In this document: piece after piece, positions 34,142 to 48,983 of the stretch | Numbering within the stretch: the stretch's first letter is position 1 | How the letters are laid out: each line of letters opens with the position of its first letter | DNA from: Rhizomucor pusillus | Lineage: Eukaryota > Mucoromycota > Mucoromycetes > Mucorales > Lichtheimiaceae | Direction: 5' to 3' | DNA: 64,000 nt | Assembly: GCA_900175165.2 (NCBI GenBank) | Contig: FWWN02000454.1 | Coordinates: forward strand, 1-64,000 | Notes under the pieces: generated by a model | Told to the model about the DNA's origin: nothing | What the model saw: only the letters and a program-made list of their open reading frames with translations | The model's database searches: none | Made by a program: the position numbers and the translations under genes

Positions 34142-34874
34142 AGTCCTTCCTTCTTCTTCACAATCTCATGCGGCCAGCGCTATGATTTACTGCGGGTGGA
34201 CAATTCCTTTAAAATTTGAAACTTTGTTGCTGTTTACGGAATTGCGACTCCGTCAGTGACTGCAATGGACCAGAAAGGTTGGGTTCTTGCCTGACTTACA
34301 GACACGAGCACAATAGATAGGTTCATCTGGATTTTCTCCAACAGTTTCATAACTCATTGCTTAAATATCCAGAAATAAATGTTACCGATACAAGTGTAAA
34401 AATCAAGAGTACTAATCCCTGATTCTGCAGCCGCTACATACCTTCCTCATTTCCTACGTTGAACCTTTGGATGTCATCCTCTCATATTTATCGGGACTTC
34501 TGCAGGAAGGCTTTTACAAAGCAAGAAAGGATAGTGAAGCTGATTAATGATTCCAAGGTTCCTAGCGACGGAGATTCCATCGCGTTTGTTGTATGGAGTC
34601 TATAAATACTCTGTAGCGACAGTGCGAAGATCGCCGCAGATGACTCGGAAATACGTGTCTATAATCTTGCAAGCTCTTGATTAAGGAACATATAAACATA
34701 GTAGTAACAGCGGTAAAAAAAGACTTTCCAACCTGCAAACTCTGCTGACAGCTAGGTATCCACCGAGCTGTTTTTGGCGTCGGACTTCACATCGCAGCAA
34801 AGGTTCACGCAGGTTTTAACCCATATTGCTCTACCTCGTCGTTATTCTTCTGCTTCAAATCCAAGTCTATAGGG
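34142..34874. other. divergent interval PPR / Isy1
   Basis: About 730 bp between outward-facing genes. One short frame from 34471 (MSSSHIYRDFCRKAF, 44 codons) has a faint LYR-like look but no acceptable second exon, so I do not call it. Confidence 0.4.
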
Positions 34875-35988
34875 ATGGTACGTCGCGAAATGCAACCTCT
34901 TCAGTAATTTCCGTCTGACAAACGTGTAATATTTACAGGCGCGTAATGAAGAGAAAGCACAATCGATGCTTTATCGATTTCGCGAAGCCCAGGCAGCGGA
35001 ATTGGGCTTAATCAGTAAAAAGAAAGAAAAGCGGCCGGGAATGGCCTCCAGCGTGAACACGATCGGCGAGTGCGAAAAGTGGAGACGTCAAATTCTTAGC
35101 GAGATTTCAAGAAAAGTAACAAAGATCCAGGACGGTAAGATCGCGATCAACATGTCTGTACCGGTCGGTCCTGACAGTTTTTCCCAGTGGGTCTATCTGA
35201 CTATCAAGTACGCGATCTCAACGACGAAATCAATAAGCTTTTGCGAGAAAAATACCATTGGGAAAGACGGATAAGAGAGCTTGGAGGTGGCAACTATTCA
35301 GTAAGTTGATTTAACTTCATCTGCATCGATATGAAGCTAACAGTGTATCTAAGCGAGCTCCCAAAGTGATTGACAAGGAAGGAAGAGAAGTCCCCGGCAA
35401 CCGCGGATACAAGTAAGATAAGCAAAGAATTCTAAAGGTTGTTTACAGTGTCCTGTAATGCAGTACATAGGTACTTTGGACGAGCACGGGATTTACCTGG
35501 AGTACGAGAGCTCTTTGAACAGGAAGAAGGTACCTATTTTGAAAGACAAGTGAAATCCATCATATCCAACGTTATTCCCTGGATATAGCCGTAGAACCCC
35601 AAGGACGATCACGAACAGAAATCTATAAAAGTATTGATGCGGATTATTATGGATATCGGGACGAAGAAGATGGAGAGCTCTTGCGATATGAAGAAGAAAA
35701 AGAAAAGGAATTACTAGAAGAAGCGGAAGCGGAAGCAGATGCACAAACTGCCGACGAAGAAAACGTGAGAGAAATTGAAAACTATAACGCGAATATGCAT
35801 GTACCGAACAGACGAGAAGTGGAACAATACCTAGTGAACAGAAGGAGACAAGAGGTAGGTCTTCGTGAGAGGTTGCTATATTTTTGTACATAACCATTGA
35901 CGATTTTGTTTTCTAGCTCATGGACAAATACGTCTCAGAGGATTTGACACAAAATGAGCAGGAAACACGAGAACTTGTTGGAAAATGA
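34875..35988 (+). CDS. ISY1: pre-mRNA splicing factor Isy1
   Basis: Seven exons (34875-34877, 34939-35134, 35188-35300, 35354-35412, 35471-35529, 35589-35854, 35917-35988) give 255 aa. Exon 1 is only the start codon: ATG directly followed by GTACGT. The protein reads [15 protein letters not shown], then [56 protein letters not shown] and a Glu-rich C-terminal helix, all typical of Isy1. Isy1 is part of the Prp19/NTC complex in the catalytic spliceosome and influences 3' splice-site fidelity. Length matches the family (yeast 235 aa). Its stop is 24 bp from that of the convergent thioesterase, so transcripts must overlap. Confidence 0.92.
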
Positions 35989-36012
35989 TAATAAAGAAAG
36001 AGATTGTAGTTA

Positions 36013-36996
36013 TTACTCATCTACAGGAGGAATATGCTCTTTCAGAAATGCAGCAATATCGCTCAGTTCCTTGGGGTTAGCCGAATGTACAAGGCCAGGA
36101 TATGCTTGGAAGTTGACATTGTGGCCGAGCTTCTTCAAGAAGCTGGCAGATTCTTGTCCAAATTCAAATCGCACGACAGGATCAGCATCGCCGTGGCACA
36201 TGAGGATCGGCGTTTTCTTGTTAGCATCGGTTGCCATCTACGAGCAAATATATCCTTAGTTGCTCGTTGTAAGCATAAACTTTTAACAAACATACCGATT
36301 CTACTTTGTTGGATAGCGGCAACCATCCGCTGCATCCGACAACTGCTCCGAGCTTGATCTCAGATGTGACAGCCGTCAAAAGAGAAAGTGCGCATCCTTA
36401 AAGGGTTTTAACCATATAAATATCGGCAATGTAAGGTTCAGTAGCCAGAACAAAAAGATACCTTGAGAAAAACCACCAAGAACCACTCTGTTGCTTGGAA
36501 TGCCACTATCTATCTCTTCACGAATAATGCTGCTAACTGAAATTTTGTGTTCACTAAGTCTATCATGGCATCAAATGGACTGTAGCAAGTTACCTGCTGC
36601 AACGGAGGAGAGGATACCTTTCTGATCCTCCATTTCCAAGCTGGACTTATCAAGACCGGTAAGGTCAAACCAGCCTGCAAGATTAGAGAGTTACTGGTTA
36701 GTAATATCCAGATCAAATTTAGCCGGCTCTTGTAAACTTACCAGGCATTCGCATGCCTCCGTTCAAAGTGATGGGGATAGAAGGTCTATGATTATGTGAG
36801 GACTGTGGATTGCAGTGTACCTGAAGACATTAGCGACTTACGCATTAGGCAAGATCCACTTCACGTAGGGGAACAAGTTCGACAATTCCTCAGCCAAGAA
36901 GGACCAGCCGTGGCCAGAATCACCGAGGCCGTGGCACCAGATTACTGTAGCAGTGTGCTTGGCTCTTGCTTTCACAACAACGGAAGTGAGTGACAT
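36013..36996 (-). CDS. APT1: acyl-protein thioesterase 1 / lysophospholipase
   Basis: Six exons (36996-36842, 36785-36742, 36674-36594, 36536-36462, 36396-36296, 36237-36013) give 226 aa, the normal length for the family. An alpha/beta hydrolase: oxyanion region IWCHGLGDSGHGWSFLA, then WILPNAPSIPITLNGGMRMP and the nucleophile Ser in LGGFSQGCALSL, split by intron 4. The catalytic Asp is in HGDADPVVRF and the His in YPGLVHSANPKEL. It removes palmitate from cysteines of G-alpha, Ras and other proteins at the membrane-cytosol interface. With Ric8, also in this window, it belongs to the G-protein support machinery, although they are 23 kb apart. Confidence 0.93.
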
Positions 36997-38361
36997 TTCG
37001 TTAACCAAGTGCAAAAGACAGTCAGGCCGGCTTCACCCTCTTTTCGGCGCTTCGGCTGTACAACCTATTGCCACACCATTGCAGAAAGCTGTTTACATTT
37101 CCTGCATATGTCGAAGCTTTGTAATAGTAGAAATGTTTTTCTCTCTTATGCGTACGTGGACACTTTATTTTCTTTCAAATATTTCCATGGTTTTTCCGTA
37201 ATGACTGGAGCCTGTTTAACTGATATTACTACTGTACTATATTGTACACTTGGATTCGGCTTGCTCTACAGACCGGTATTAGATCAACGCGTAGTAGAGA
37301 CGTGTACAATAACCATCATTCACTTTCATGATGCCTAAGGGAGTCCAAAGCAAAGATTCACTGTATAGTTAAACGTTTGGTTCCCTTTTCAGTAAAGAGA
37401 AGCAGTTCCTATCCCTCCTGATGCTAAACATCACATGGTTTTGGATAGCTTGATTAGCCAGGCTACGTGGGCGCTCAAAGCTTCTCCACAGCACGCTGAG
37501 GAGAGCTTAATATAAATATAAAACATCAAGGATAGACATAGGTACGCTGTAGTCCGCGATTTTTCCTGCAAAACTGTGCTTCCGATTTGGTGTTTTCCAT
37601 TACGATATGTAAAGTATAACACAAGGATAAATTACGGATTCTTGATCCACTGCAAACACTGATAGAGAGTATGTATTTTTTTAAATAAGCATTTTCAATT
37701 TTGGATGGTGATAAAAAACAAGCTGAGAACAGTAGTGCTAAGTATGAACAGGGAGCTGTCGATCCATTTAACGTTTAGAAGGGGCATTTTCGGTACAAAA
37801 ACATTGGAAAGCAATACTCTCGTTTCAAAATGTTGTTTCTGACATCTTATACGGTACCTACATGCAATATGATATATCAGAGTGAAGGAACTAGAGGCGA
37901 CTACTGCAAACATCCAAACTGAATCAAGGGAAGCGACTGCTACGTTCAGGTATAGCAGCTACGATTTCAATACAAACGAAGAAGGAGAAAATACAAGAAG
38001 TCTAGCTTAATAATTGAACAGACAGCAAAGCAAAGATGATTTTCACATCCATGGATGATAGTAACCAGAAGTTCGGACTCATCCGATAATACATAAAAAC
38101 ATTAATGCCGTTTACCATTCAACTCTATCACATTGCATTCGAAATAACGATTTGAGCAGGTGCGACCAGACCGCATTCGAAAAACGTGGACGCTAAGAAG
38201 CCTGCAGCCGGGTACTCGGAATAAAAACGCTCTTTTTTGTGTGGCAGACCTGACTTGTTTGCCTAGTGCGCCAAAAGTTTCCTAATGCGGGGATCCCACC
38301 GGAGGCAGCGGGGACGCGGCGCTTGCTGTCAAAGCTGGTCGGACGTTAGTCGCCCCCATTC
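36997..38361. other. 1.4 kb divergent intergenic region
   Basis: Between the outward-facing thioesterase and aminopeptidase genes. Only short motif-less frames are present (for example around 37.0-37.3 kb). AT-rich with several homopolymer T runs. Presumed promoters on both sides. Confidence 0.4.
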
Positions 38362-41300
38362 ATGTCTCGGTGGACGCGTAGACTCCTGGTTTCTGGCCTT
38401 GTTCTTCTTTTTGCTTACCTGTTACCCTTGTTTCGGTCGAATATGTCTACTGAAGAGCGCCAAGTTCTGCCTACCAACGTTAAGCCTTTGCACTATGAAT
38501 TGACCTTGAAGCCTGATCTGGAAACCTTTGTCTTCCACGGCAAAGTCAAGATTGAGTAAGTCCTGCTAGCTAGCTTTTTACCAGAGAACAAACACCTTAC
38601 GTTTTGTTTGGGTAGCTTGCAAGTAAATGAAGATTCTACAAAAATTGTTCTTAACACGCACGACGTCAAGATTCATTCTGCTACACTCGCTTCAGCCAGT
38701 CTGAAGACGGAGACTAAGTAGGTTGCTTGGTCCGAAAGAGACAACGGAGAGAGGTCTAACGTGTTCCTTGCGTCTGTAGGCAAAGTGCAACAGATATATC
38801 TTATGACGAGAAGAAGGATTTGGCTACATTGAAGTTTGAGCAAGGAGTACCTGCCAATTCCAAAGCTGTGCTCGAATTGACTTTTGAGGGCACGTTAAAC
38901 GATAACATGGCTGGTTTCTATCGTTCTTCCTATAAGGATGCTGAAGGAAACACGCGGTAAGACTGTAAATGTTATATTCACATTTAAATTACTTACAATG
39001 TTGGGATAGCTATTTGGCCACTACTCAATTCGAGGCCACCGATGCTCGCCGCGCTTTCCCATGCTGGGACGAGGTATGAGGTTTAGCTCTGGTTATAGAC
39101 GGAGAGACTTCTCGAATACTGAAATTTCTGTCACAGCCTGCTCTTAAAGCAACTTTTGATATCACGCTCATTGTTCCGACTGAATTGACAGCTCTCTCAA
39201 ACATGAACGTAGTATCAGAAAAGCCGTACCTTGCCGTGGAGAAGGGAACAGAGTTTGGAAAGCATGAGCAATCCGGCAAGGATGTTGGTGACGCAAACAA
39301 ATGGAAGGAGGTCAAATTCGCTGTTACACCTCCAATGAGTACCTACCTCGTAGCGTTCGTTGTCGGTCCTTTTGAATACATTGAAGCCTTCACGACTGGC
39401 GAACACAATGGTCACCCGATCCGCACTCGTGTCTACACTCTGCCTGGCAGTGTCGAACAAGGTCGACATGCATTGAACGTAGCGACCAAAGCAATCGAGT
39501 ACTTTGCCAAGGTTTTCGGTGAGCCCTATCCTTTGCCGAAAATCGATATGGTTGCCATTCCCGATTTTGAAGCAGGTGAGTAGTAAATGCGGAGCTGCAT
39601 TCAATTAAACTGTATGCTAATGTACTCCTTAGGTGCTATGGAAAATTGGGGCCTCGTCACTTACAGAACCGTCGCGGTAAATAAAATATAAGTGCAATCT
39701 TTTTCAAGGTGTGGTACTAATCATGCAAAAACTCTAGCTCTTGTACGACGAGAAGTCTTCTAGCATCCAGTTCAAGAAGAGCACTGCTTACACAGTCTGC
39801 CACGAGCTTGCTCATCAATGGTTTGGCAACCTGGTATGTCCTATTTACAACAGAGCGTTCAAAAATGAATAACGCCTGTTCTCTAGGTGACCATGGAATG
39901 GTGGGAACATTTGTGGCTCAATGAAGGTTTTGCCACTTGGGTCGGATGGTTAGCTGTTGACCATATCTTCCCTGAATGGGAGGTGTGGGTCTCATTCGTC
40001 AATGAAGATATGCCCCGTGCCCTCAATCTTGATGCACTCCGCTCGTCTCATCCCATTGAAGTCAAGGTTAACGATCCAGCTGAAATCCACCAAATCTTTG
40101 ATGCCATCTCCTACTACAAAGGAGCTAGTGTTATTCGCATGTTGAGTTCATGGCTCGGTGTAGACACGTTTTTAGCAGGTGTCAGACGTTATTTGGCTCG
40201 ACACAAACTCGCCAATGCTTCAACTGGCGACTTGTGGAAGGCACTCAGTGAAGAAGCCGGCGTTGATGTTTCTAAATTTATGACTTTGTGGACAAAGCAA
40301 GTCGGGGTAAGTGCTAAGATGGATACTTCTCTCCTAAATATCCAGCTAACTAGTCTGCATAGTACCCCGTCTTGACTGTGGAGCAGAAGGAAAAGGGCTC
40401 TATTACTGTCACTCAATCGCGTTATCTGTCTACCGGTGACCTGAAAAAAGATGAAGACGAGTAAGTCTATTTATAAGCTTTGTCTTGCAGGCTAGCATCT
40501 CAAATTAAGGTTTCTGAAGCCAGATCTGGTGGAACCCACTCGCAATTTTGACTCCCGAGAAAGTGGATGCTCATACCCTGACTGAAAAATCCCAATCTTT
40601 CGCCGTCCCACAGACCGGTGCCTTCAAATTGAATGCAGGCCACACAGGAGTCTATCGAGTCAACTATCCCATGGAGGTCATCAAACTTCTGGGTGAGGAG
40701 GTCAAGAAAGGCAAAGATGGTTTATTGCGCAACACCGCAGACCGTATCGGTCTCTTAGCCGATGCTGGTAATCTCTGTGTCAGTGGCGAACAAACCACGA
40801 CTGCATTCCTCGAACTTGCACAAGCCTTTGTGAACGAAGAAGATTACTTGTAAGATATTGGTCCTAATAATTTATTGAAGCATCGATTAACCATCCGATC
40901 TAGCGTGCGATCTCAGTTGAGCGCTCATCTCAGCAACGTTCTTGGCGTATGGGCGAACGAACCGGAAGAGATCCGCGACGGTCTCAAGGCTTTGCGTCGC
41001 AGCTTGTTCTCGCCCCTTGCTCACAAGCTTGGATGGGAATTTGCAGAAAACGAAGATTACAAGACAAGTTTGATGCGAGTACTTGCCATTGCTAATGCTG
41101 GCAAGTCCAAAGACACGCAGACCATTGAAGAAGCTAAGAAGCGCTTTTGGGCATTTGTGGAAGGCGACTTGAGCGCGTTGCATCCTAATTTGCGCGGCTC
41201 CGTGTATAGCATCGTCTTGACAGCCGCCGAAGATGACAGCACAGAAGAGAAGAAGGTGTGGGAGAGCATCTTGAAGATTTACAACGACGAGTCTCTACCC

Positions 41301-41797
41301 ATTGATCAAAGAATGATTGCACTCAATGCACTTGGTGGTCCAAAGAGTTCCGAGCTGGTCGAAAGATTCCTGCACATGAGCTTGGATGAGAAGCAGATCC
41401 GTGGACAAGACTCGCTATACGTATTCCGTTCGTAAGTATTATGTATGAGAAGCTATCATGATGTTGCAAGTTGACGCTTGGTTTTAGATTGGGTGTCAAC
41501 CCTGATGGCCGAGATCTGTTCTGGAGTTTCTTCAAGGAAAATTACAGCGATCTCCATGCAAAGTTTTCCAAGTCACTGAGTCTGTTTGGTGCTGCCGTGC
41601 GTTCGGTCGTCGGTGGATTCACTAGTTTCGACAAGATCTCCGAGATCGAAGCATTTTTTGCTGACAAGGATACCAAGGAATTTGCCCGTCCTCTGCAGCA
41701 AGCTCTCGAAGGCGCTAAAGTGAATGCAAAGTGGCTTGAGAGAGACCGCACTGCTGTCGCAGAATGGGTTCGAACAAATGCTCAGAAGTTTGCTTGA
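38362..41797 (+). CDS. APE2: M1-family zinc aminopeptidase (Ape2/Aap1, puromycin-sensitive type)
   Basis: Twelve exons (38362-38555, 38616-38717, 38780-38956, 39010-39073, 39137-39575, 39633-39676, 39738-39833, 39887-40306, 40363-40460, 40520-40849, 40904-41431, 41488-41797) give 933 aa. The substrate motif GAMENWG is at about 326 and the zinc site HELAHQWFGN (HEXXH) at about 362, with the third ligand Glu in NEGFATW. A DYPV-like transition and a C-terminal ERAP1-type helical domain follow. It trims N-terminal residues from peptides. Residues 9-25 are a hydrophobic helix (VSGLVLLFAYLLPLF), followed by an in-frame Met (MSTEERQ). The two starts would give a membrane- or organelle-targeted form and a cytosolic form; dual products are an inference. 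Confidence 0.93.
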
Positions 41798-42807
41798 ATG
41801 TAAATACCTCTGTTCTCCTATCCTGTTATATCATCTATCGAATGAAACGATGTTGATTTTCTTCGATTTCTCTAACTTCGCGTTCCACAATAAAGCGGAC
41901 ATTACGTGCATTACAAGGGAGTTGTATATGTTTGCATCCACAATAGCATAGGCCGAAATACTTTCCGTAGTCATTTCTCATGTAACACAGGTATGCAAGC
42001 TTAACTCAAATTAAGACATCAATCATTTACAGTTATTATCCGGAAAGTCATTTACGTAACAGCGTGAGAGTAAATCTTCAAAGAATCGTGACAGCAATTA
42101 TACTTGCGTAACAGTTCTTCTCCATCAAAGGGATTGAGCCCAAGAACGGGATCGGAAACGCAGTAGATATTATGCTACGCAGTGTTTTAAGCGTTGTCAT
42201 GTCCGCTTTCATATGACCATGGTATTTCACGCGTAAAAAATTATCAGATTTTGCTTGCTTGATAATGATTTAATGTGGAAGAATTTAAAAGCAGATAGCA
42301 AAAAGGATGTCTATAAAGAGTTCGAAGCATACATGAGAAAATAGGGCATAACATGGCAGGTTGATGGCAGAACTCTTTGGAGGAGAAAGAAATGAGGTGG
42401 ACAAGCATATGTGTGTGAAAACCATAGATGCAGGGTAAGAAGAAAAAAAAAAGGAGAAGATGCGCTATGAGAGATGTCTAATCAGGCTATGTGAGAAGAG
42501 AAAAAAGAGGTAAAAAAAAGGTAGTGAGAGGAGAGATAGAGTGTTAGACAAGTAAAAGAAAAAAAGAAAAATAAAAAGAAGTTGGTCAGAAAAATAGAGA
42601 AGAGATAGGGTGATCAGAAGAGAAGATTGAGGAAAGAAAAGAAATGGAGATAGGGAGGGAGAAGAGAGAGAGATAGAGAGAAAAGAAAAAAAGAGGTATG
42701 TACAGAGACAAATGATGATAAAGGATTAACCCATTTCAATATGCACGCATATGAGGAATGGGAAAAGATGAGAGCTGCAGCGTATGCTTCAAGCATGCAC
42801 CGTGTAA
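41798..42807. other. convergent 3' flanks, low complexity
   Basis: Between the stops of the aminopeptidase (+) and the zinc-finger gene (-). No gene seen. The right half is a purine-rich tract listed separately. Confidence 0.45.
42420..42720 (+). repeat. purine-rich low-complexity tract
   Basis: About 300 bp in which the plus strand is overwhelmingly A and G (runs such as aagaaaaaaaaaaggagaag). It lies in the 3' flank of the minus-strand zinc-finger gene, so its transcript would be pyrimidine-rich there. Confidence 0.85.
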
Positions 42808-45992
<3,185 letters not shown>

Positions 45993-48045
45993 ATGCATCG
46001 ACTGGCTACTCGGGCAGCAGCACCAAGTCACGTTTTCCCCTGCCAGCGAATGCCACCATTTCGGCATGGACACTATGCACGCAGAACTGCACATTGCCGT
46101 GTCTTACTCTCGTCCCTTTCGTGCATAACTCGACCTGTATGTAAATAGCGAGGAAGTGAAAAGCAACTTTCTGATATTGATATTGAAAAACGAGCAGATA
46201 TCTACGGACGCTGCCTCGTTCGAAGCTGGTCCTTCACAGCAGGTGAGAAAATGCTTATTGAAGCTCAGTAACAGTGACATTACTAAAGATATACTTCCAA
46301 GGCACAAGTATTGCATAAAAAAATCTTGGGTGCTCGGATGTTTACCCTGAATCGACCGGAAAAACTGAATGCATTGACCCTGAGCATGATAAGGAATATG
46401 ACACCGCAGCTTAAAGTACGTCACATCCCTACTTTTCCGCATTTGTTTCATGCACGTTCCTTTCCTTATGACTTTCTTCTTACTGTCTACTTGCTGTCGT
46501 TATTACTATTAGGCCTGGGATGTCTCAAAGTTGGCCAAGGTCATTCTGCTGAAAGGACTGGATGGTGGACGATTTTGTGCAGGTGATGATATTTTGGGTA
46601 TGCAGTACCTTTCATATGCACATCATTCCAGTCGATTATTCCTCACGTTCAAGCTGCATAGAAGTATTATTGAAGACAAGGACCAAAGATCCAGACTGCT
46701 TGCGGTTTTTCCAAGAAAAATTCTGGCTCATTCAAATGATATCGACACTACAAACTCCTTTCATTTCTGTACTGGATGGATACGCACGTATGTGTTACCA
46801 TTTGGAGTAGCTTCTTGACATCCAAGGAGAAATTTGGCTAACAAGATCGATCGACATAGTGGGAGGTGCCATTGGCTTATTTGGTCATTGCCCCTTTCGA
46901 ATAGCCACGGAAAAGACAATCTTCGCCATGCCTGAAACAAGCTTAGGTCTGTTTCCTAGCTCAGGAGCTAGTTTCTTCCTGCCAAAGCTTGATGGGCAAA
47001 TAGGAACCTACTTGGCTCTCACAGGCAGCAGAATAGAAGGAGCTCACACCTTGTAAGTAAGGAGTCAATTGCATGCCTTGAAAAACAAGACAAGCTTACA
47101 TTCGATATGATATGCTTAGTTACGCAGGGATAGCTTCTCACTATGTGCCCTCCGTGCGCCTACCCGCACTCGAGGATCGACTGATTGATTTGGAAATATC
47201 TGATTATGAAATCATACACCGAGTCATCGAGGAGTTTGTTGAGCCTCCAACAACGGATAGCAGTGCATTTTCACATGAGATCCGTGATATCATTGATAGG
47301 TAAGGATTTTGATACCATGAATTACCAGTTCCCAAGAATTGACAATATCTCACGTTGGATCATTCAAATCAGATGCTTTTGCTATGACACTATTGACGAG
47401 ATCATCGCAGCTCTTGACCACCAGAAGCCCTCAACCTTCGTACGTGAGACCAAGCAAAAGTTGTTATCCGCATCGCCAACGAGTCTCCGAGTTACATTAA
47501 AAGCGCTACGCAAAGCAGAGACCATGACTTTGTGCGAATGCTTGGCAATGGAGTTTGATCTGATCCAAAAGTTCATGGTAATAGAAAGGACTGGGATGTA
47601 CAAGGGCAAAGGAGCAGTATTCTAAAGCGAATTGCATCCCCTTTAGGTAACAAAAGATTTCCATGAGGGCATTGATGCTATGTTTATCAGCAAACATCGG
47701 CGGAAACCACATTGGCAACCACAATTCCTGGACCAATTATCAGAAGATGATATCACACAGCTCTACTTTTCTTATGCTTCACCTAACGACCTCTCATTCC
47801 CTTCCACACTTGACATGCACCAATACCCTTATGCCCGATACTCTCTACCTTCAGAAAATTCTGTGCGCGAAGCAGTGACAGGAGATGGAAACGGTTTTGG
47901 ACCTGAAAATCGCCTCAAGTCGAGAAAAGAAGTCTTGGAGTGGTTTGTAAAAGGTACACAAGGAAAGCGAGGCGTACGTGAGAAAGTCCTTGACGTCCTG
48001 TCGCGACGCACAATAGACAGCCCAAATGGACTAGTTTGGACATAG
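45993..48045 (+). CDS. EHD3: 3-hydroxyisobutyryl-CoA hydrolase-like protein (Ehd3/mS47 type)
   Basis: Nine exons (45993-46136, 46198-46242, 46302-46415, 46513-46597, 46662-46787, 46860-47052, 47120-47299, 47373-47577, 47647-48045) give about 496 aa. An Arg-rich presequence (MHRLATRAAAP) precedes a crotonase fold: MFTLNRPEKLNALTLSMI, GRFCAGDD, LGGAIGLFGHCPFRIATEKT, MPETSLGLFP and FHEGIDAMF. The fungal C-terminal extension (KRGVREKVLDVLSRR) is present. HIBCH acts in mitochondrial valine breakdown; yeast Ehd3 is also mitoribosomal protein mS47. The catalytic Glu (MPET) is kept, but the Asp of the FPDVG motif is replaced (FPSSGAS), and GGGVG reads GGAIG. This suggests a structural ribosomal role rather than hydrolysis. 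Boundaries of exon 2 are the least certain. Confidence 0.85.
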
Positions 48046-48103
48046 CAATCTTGTATATACATATACTTTCTGTGTATCAGTGGCTTGTAAAATGCACCTT
48101 TCA

Positions 48104-48633
48104 ATGAGTACTTACTATGATATCCTAAACGTTTCTGAAAATGCTTCAACAGAGCAAATTAAGTTACGTTTTCAACAGCTAATTCTGCAAGTAAGTATAC
48201 ACAGCAGCGTCTGTTCAAGCTTCCTTCTGACAAGCGTGCAATTCTAGCATCATCCGGACAAGCAAGCGGCAGCATCCAACGATGATCAGGCTCAAAAAAT
48301 TCTCCAAGCGTGGAGTACACTTCGTGACCCCGTAAAGCGCAAAGCATACGATGCAGAGCTAGCAGGTACAAATAAAATCTTGCGTCCCAGTGAAACAAAA
48401 AGACAAGGGCTAAATATCCAATAGCTCGCAACAAACAGTCAGCTGTAATTAATGCAGAAATTGATTTGGACGATATGGAGTATGAATTGAATGCTTATTA
48501 CCTGGAATGCCGATGCTCAGGCAGATACACCATTACGGAAGACGATTTGGAGCAAGGCATCGAGATTGTCTGCTGCGACAATTGCTCTTTGCGCATCCGA
48601 GTCCTATACGACGTCGTCGATGATGATCAATAA
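48104..48633 (+). CDS. DPH4: diphthamide biosynthesis protein 4 (DnaJ plus CSL zinc finger)
   Basis: Three exons (48104-48190, 48248-48365, 48425-48633) give 137 aa; an in-frame ATG four codons earlier (48092) is also possible. N-terminal J domain: YYDILNV and the HPD motif in HHPDKQAA, split from helix II by intron 1. C-terminal CSL/DPH-type zinc finger: YYLECRCSGRYTITEDDL, then VCCDNCSLRIRVLY with four Cys ligands. Dph4 (Jjj3) supplies iron/electrons for the first step of diphthamide synthesis on EF2 with Dph1-Dph2-Dph3. The gene starts only about 60 bp after the stop of the HIBCH-like gene on the same strand. Confidence 0.92.
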
Positions 48634-48710
48634 ACCCTTACGCTAAACTATACCAATCAAAATGCATTGACAAGGGGGATATATAGAGCAACAAACGTTT
48701 TCCGGACGAC

Positions 48711-48983
48711 ATGGATACTTCTTTCTTTGCCAACGTTATTATGGACAAACAGAACGAGCAGAGCTCTGCTACCAAGAATTTCCCTACCACTGGAACCACC
48801 CCGACTATGGCGACCAACAAAGCAGAAGCTCGACGCCGTTCCTCGTTAATTGGAGGCAACGACGGAAAAGGAGGAGAATTCTATGCAAGGCTATCCAAGC
48901 AGCGACGATCTTCTGCTGACCGTGCCGCTGAATTCCAGCAGCAATATCGTGTGCAATCTAGTTTTAGGAAGTTCTTTCAGTAA
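48711..48983 (+). CDS. small unknown protein, 90 aa
   Basis: A single open frame with a TATA-like ggatatatagag about 30 bp upstream of its ATG. The protein is hydrophilic, with a Thr/Ser-rich start and a basic segment GKGGEFYARLSKQRRSS followed by DRAAEFQQQYR and an SFRKFF end. This looks like a short stress or conidiation-type fungal protein, but no family is recognised. It is kept as a gene because of the TATA box, the compact charged composition and the strong start-to-stop frame. It could be non-coding. Confidence 0.5.
   Translation: MDTSFFANVIMDKQNEQSSATKNFPTTGTTPTMATNKAEARRRSSLIGGNDGKGGEFYARLSKQRRSSADRAAEFQQQYRVQSSFRKFFQ

Noticed and set aside
34471..34605. Short frame with a faint LYR-like motif (HIYRDFCRKAF)
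   Set aside because: Only 44 codons, no in-phase second exon, and not enough of the LYR family pattern.
48711..48983. Calling the 90-aa protein a conidiation-specific protein
   Set aside because: Only a loose compositional resemblance; no diagnostic repeat is present.
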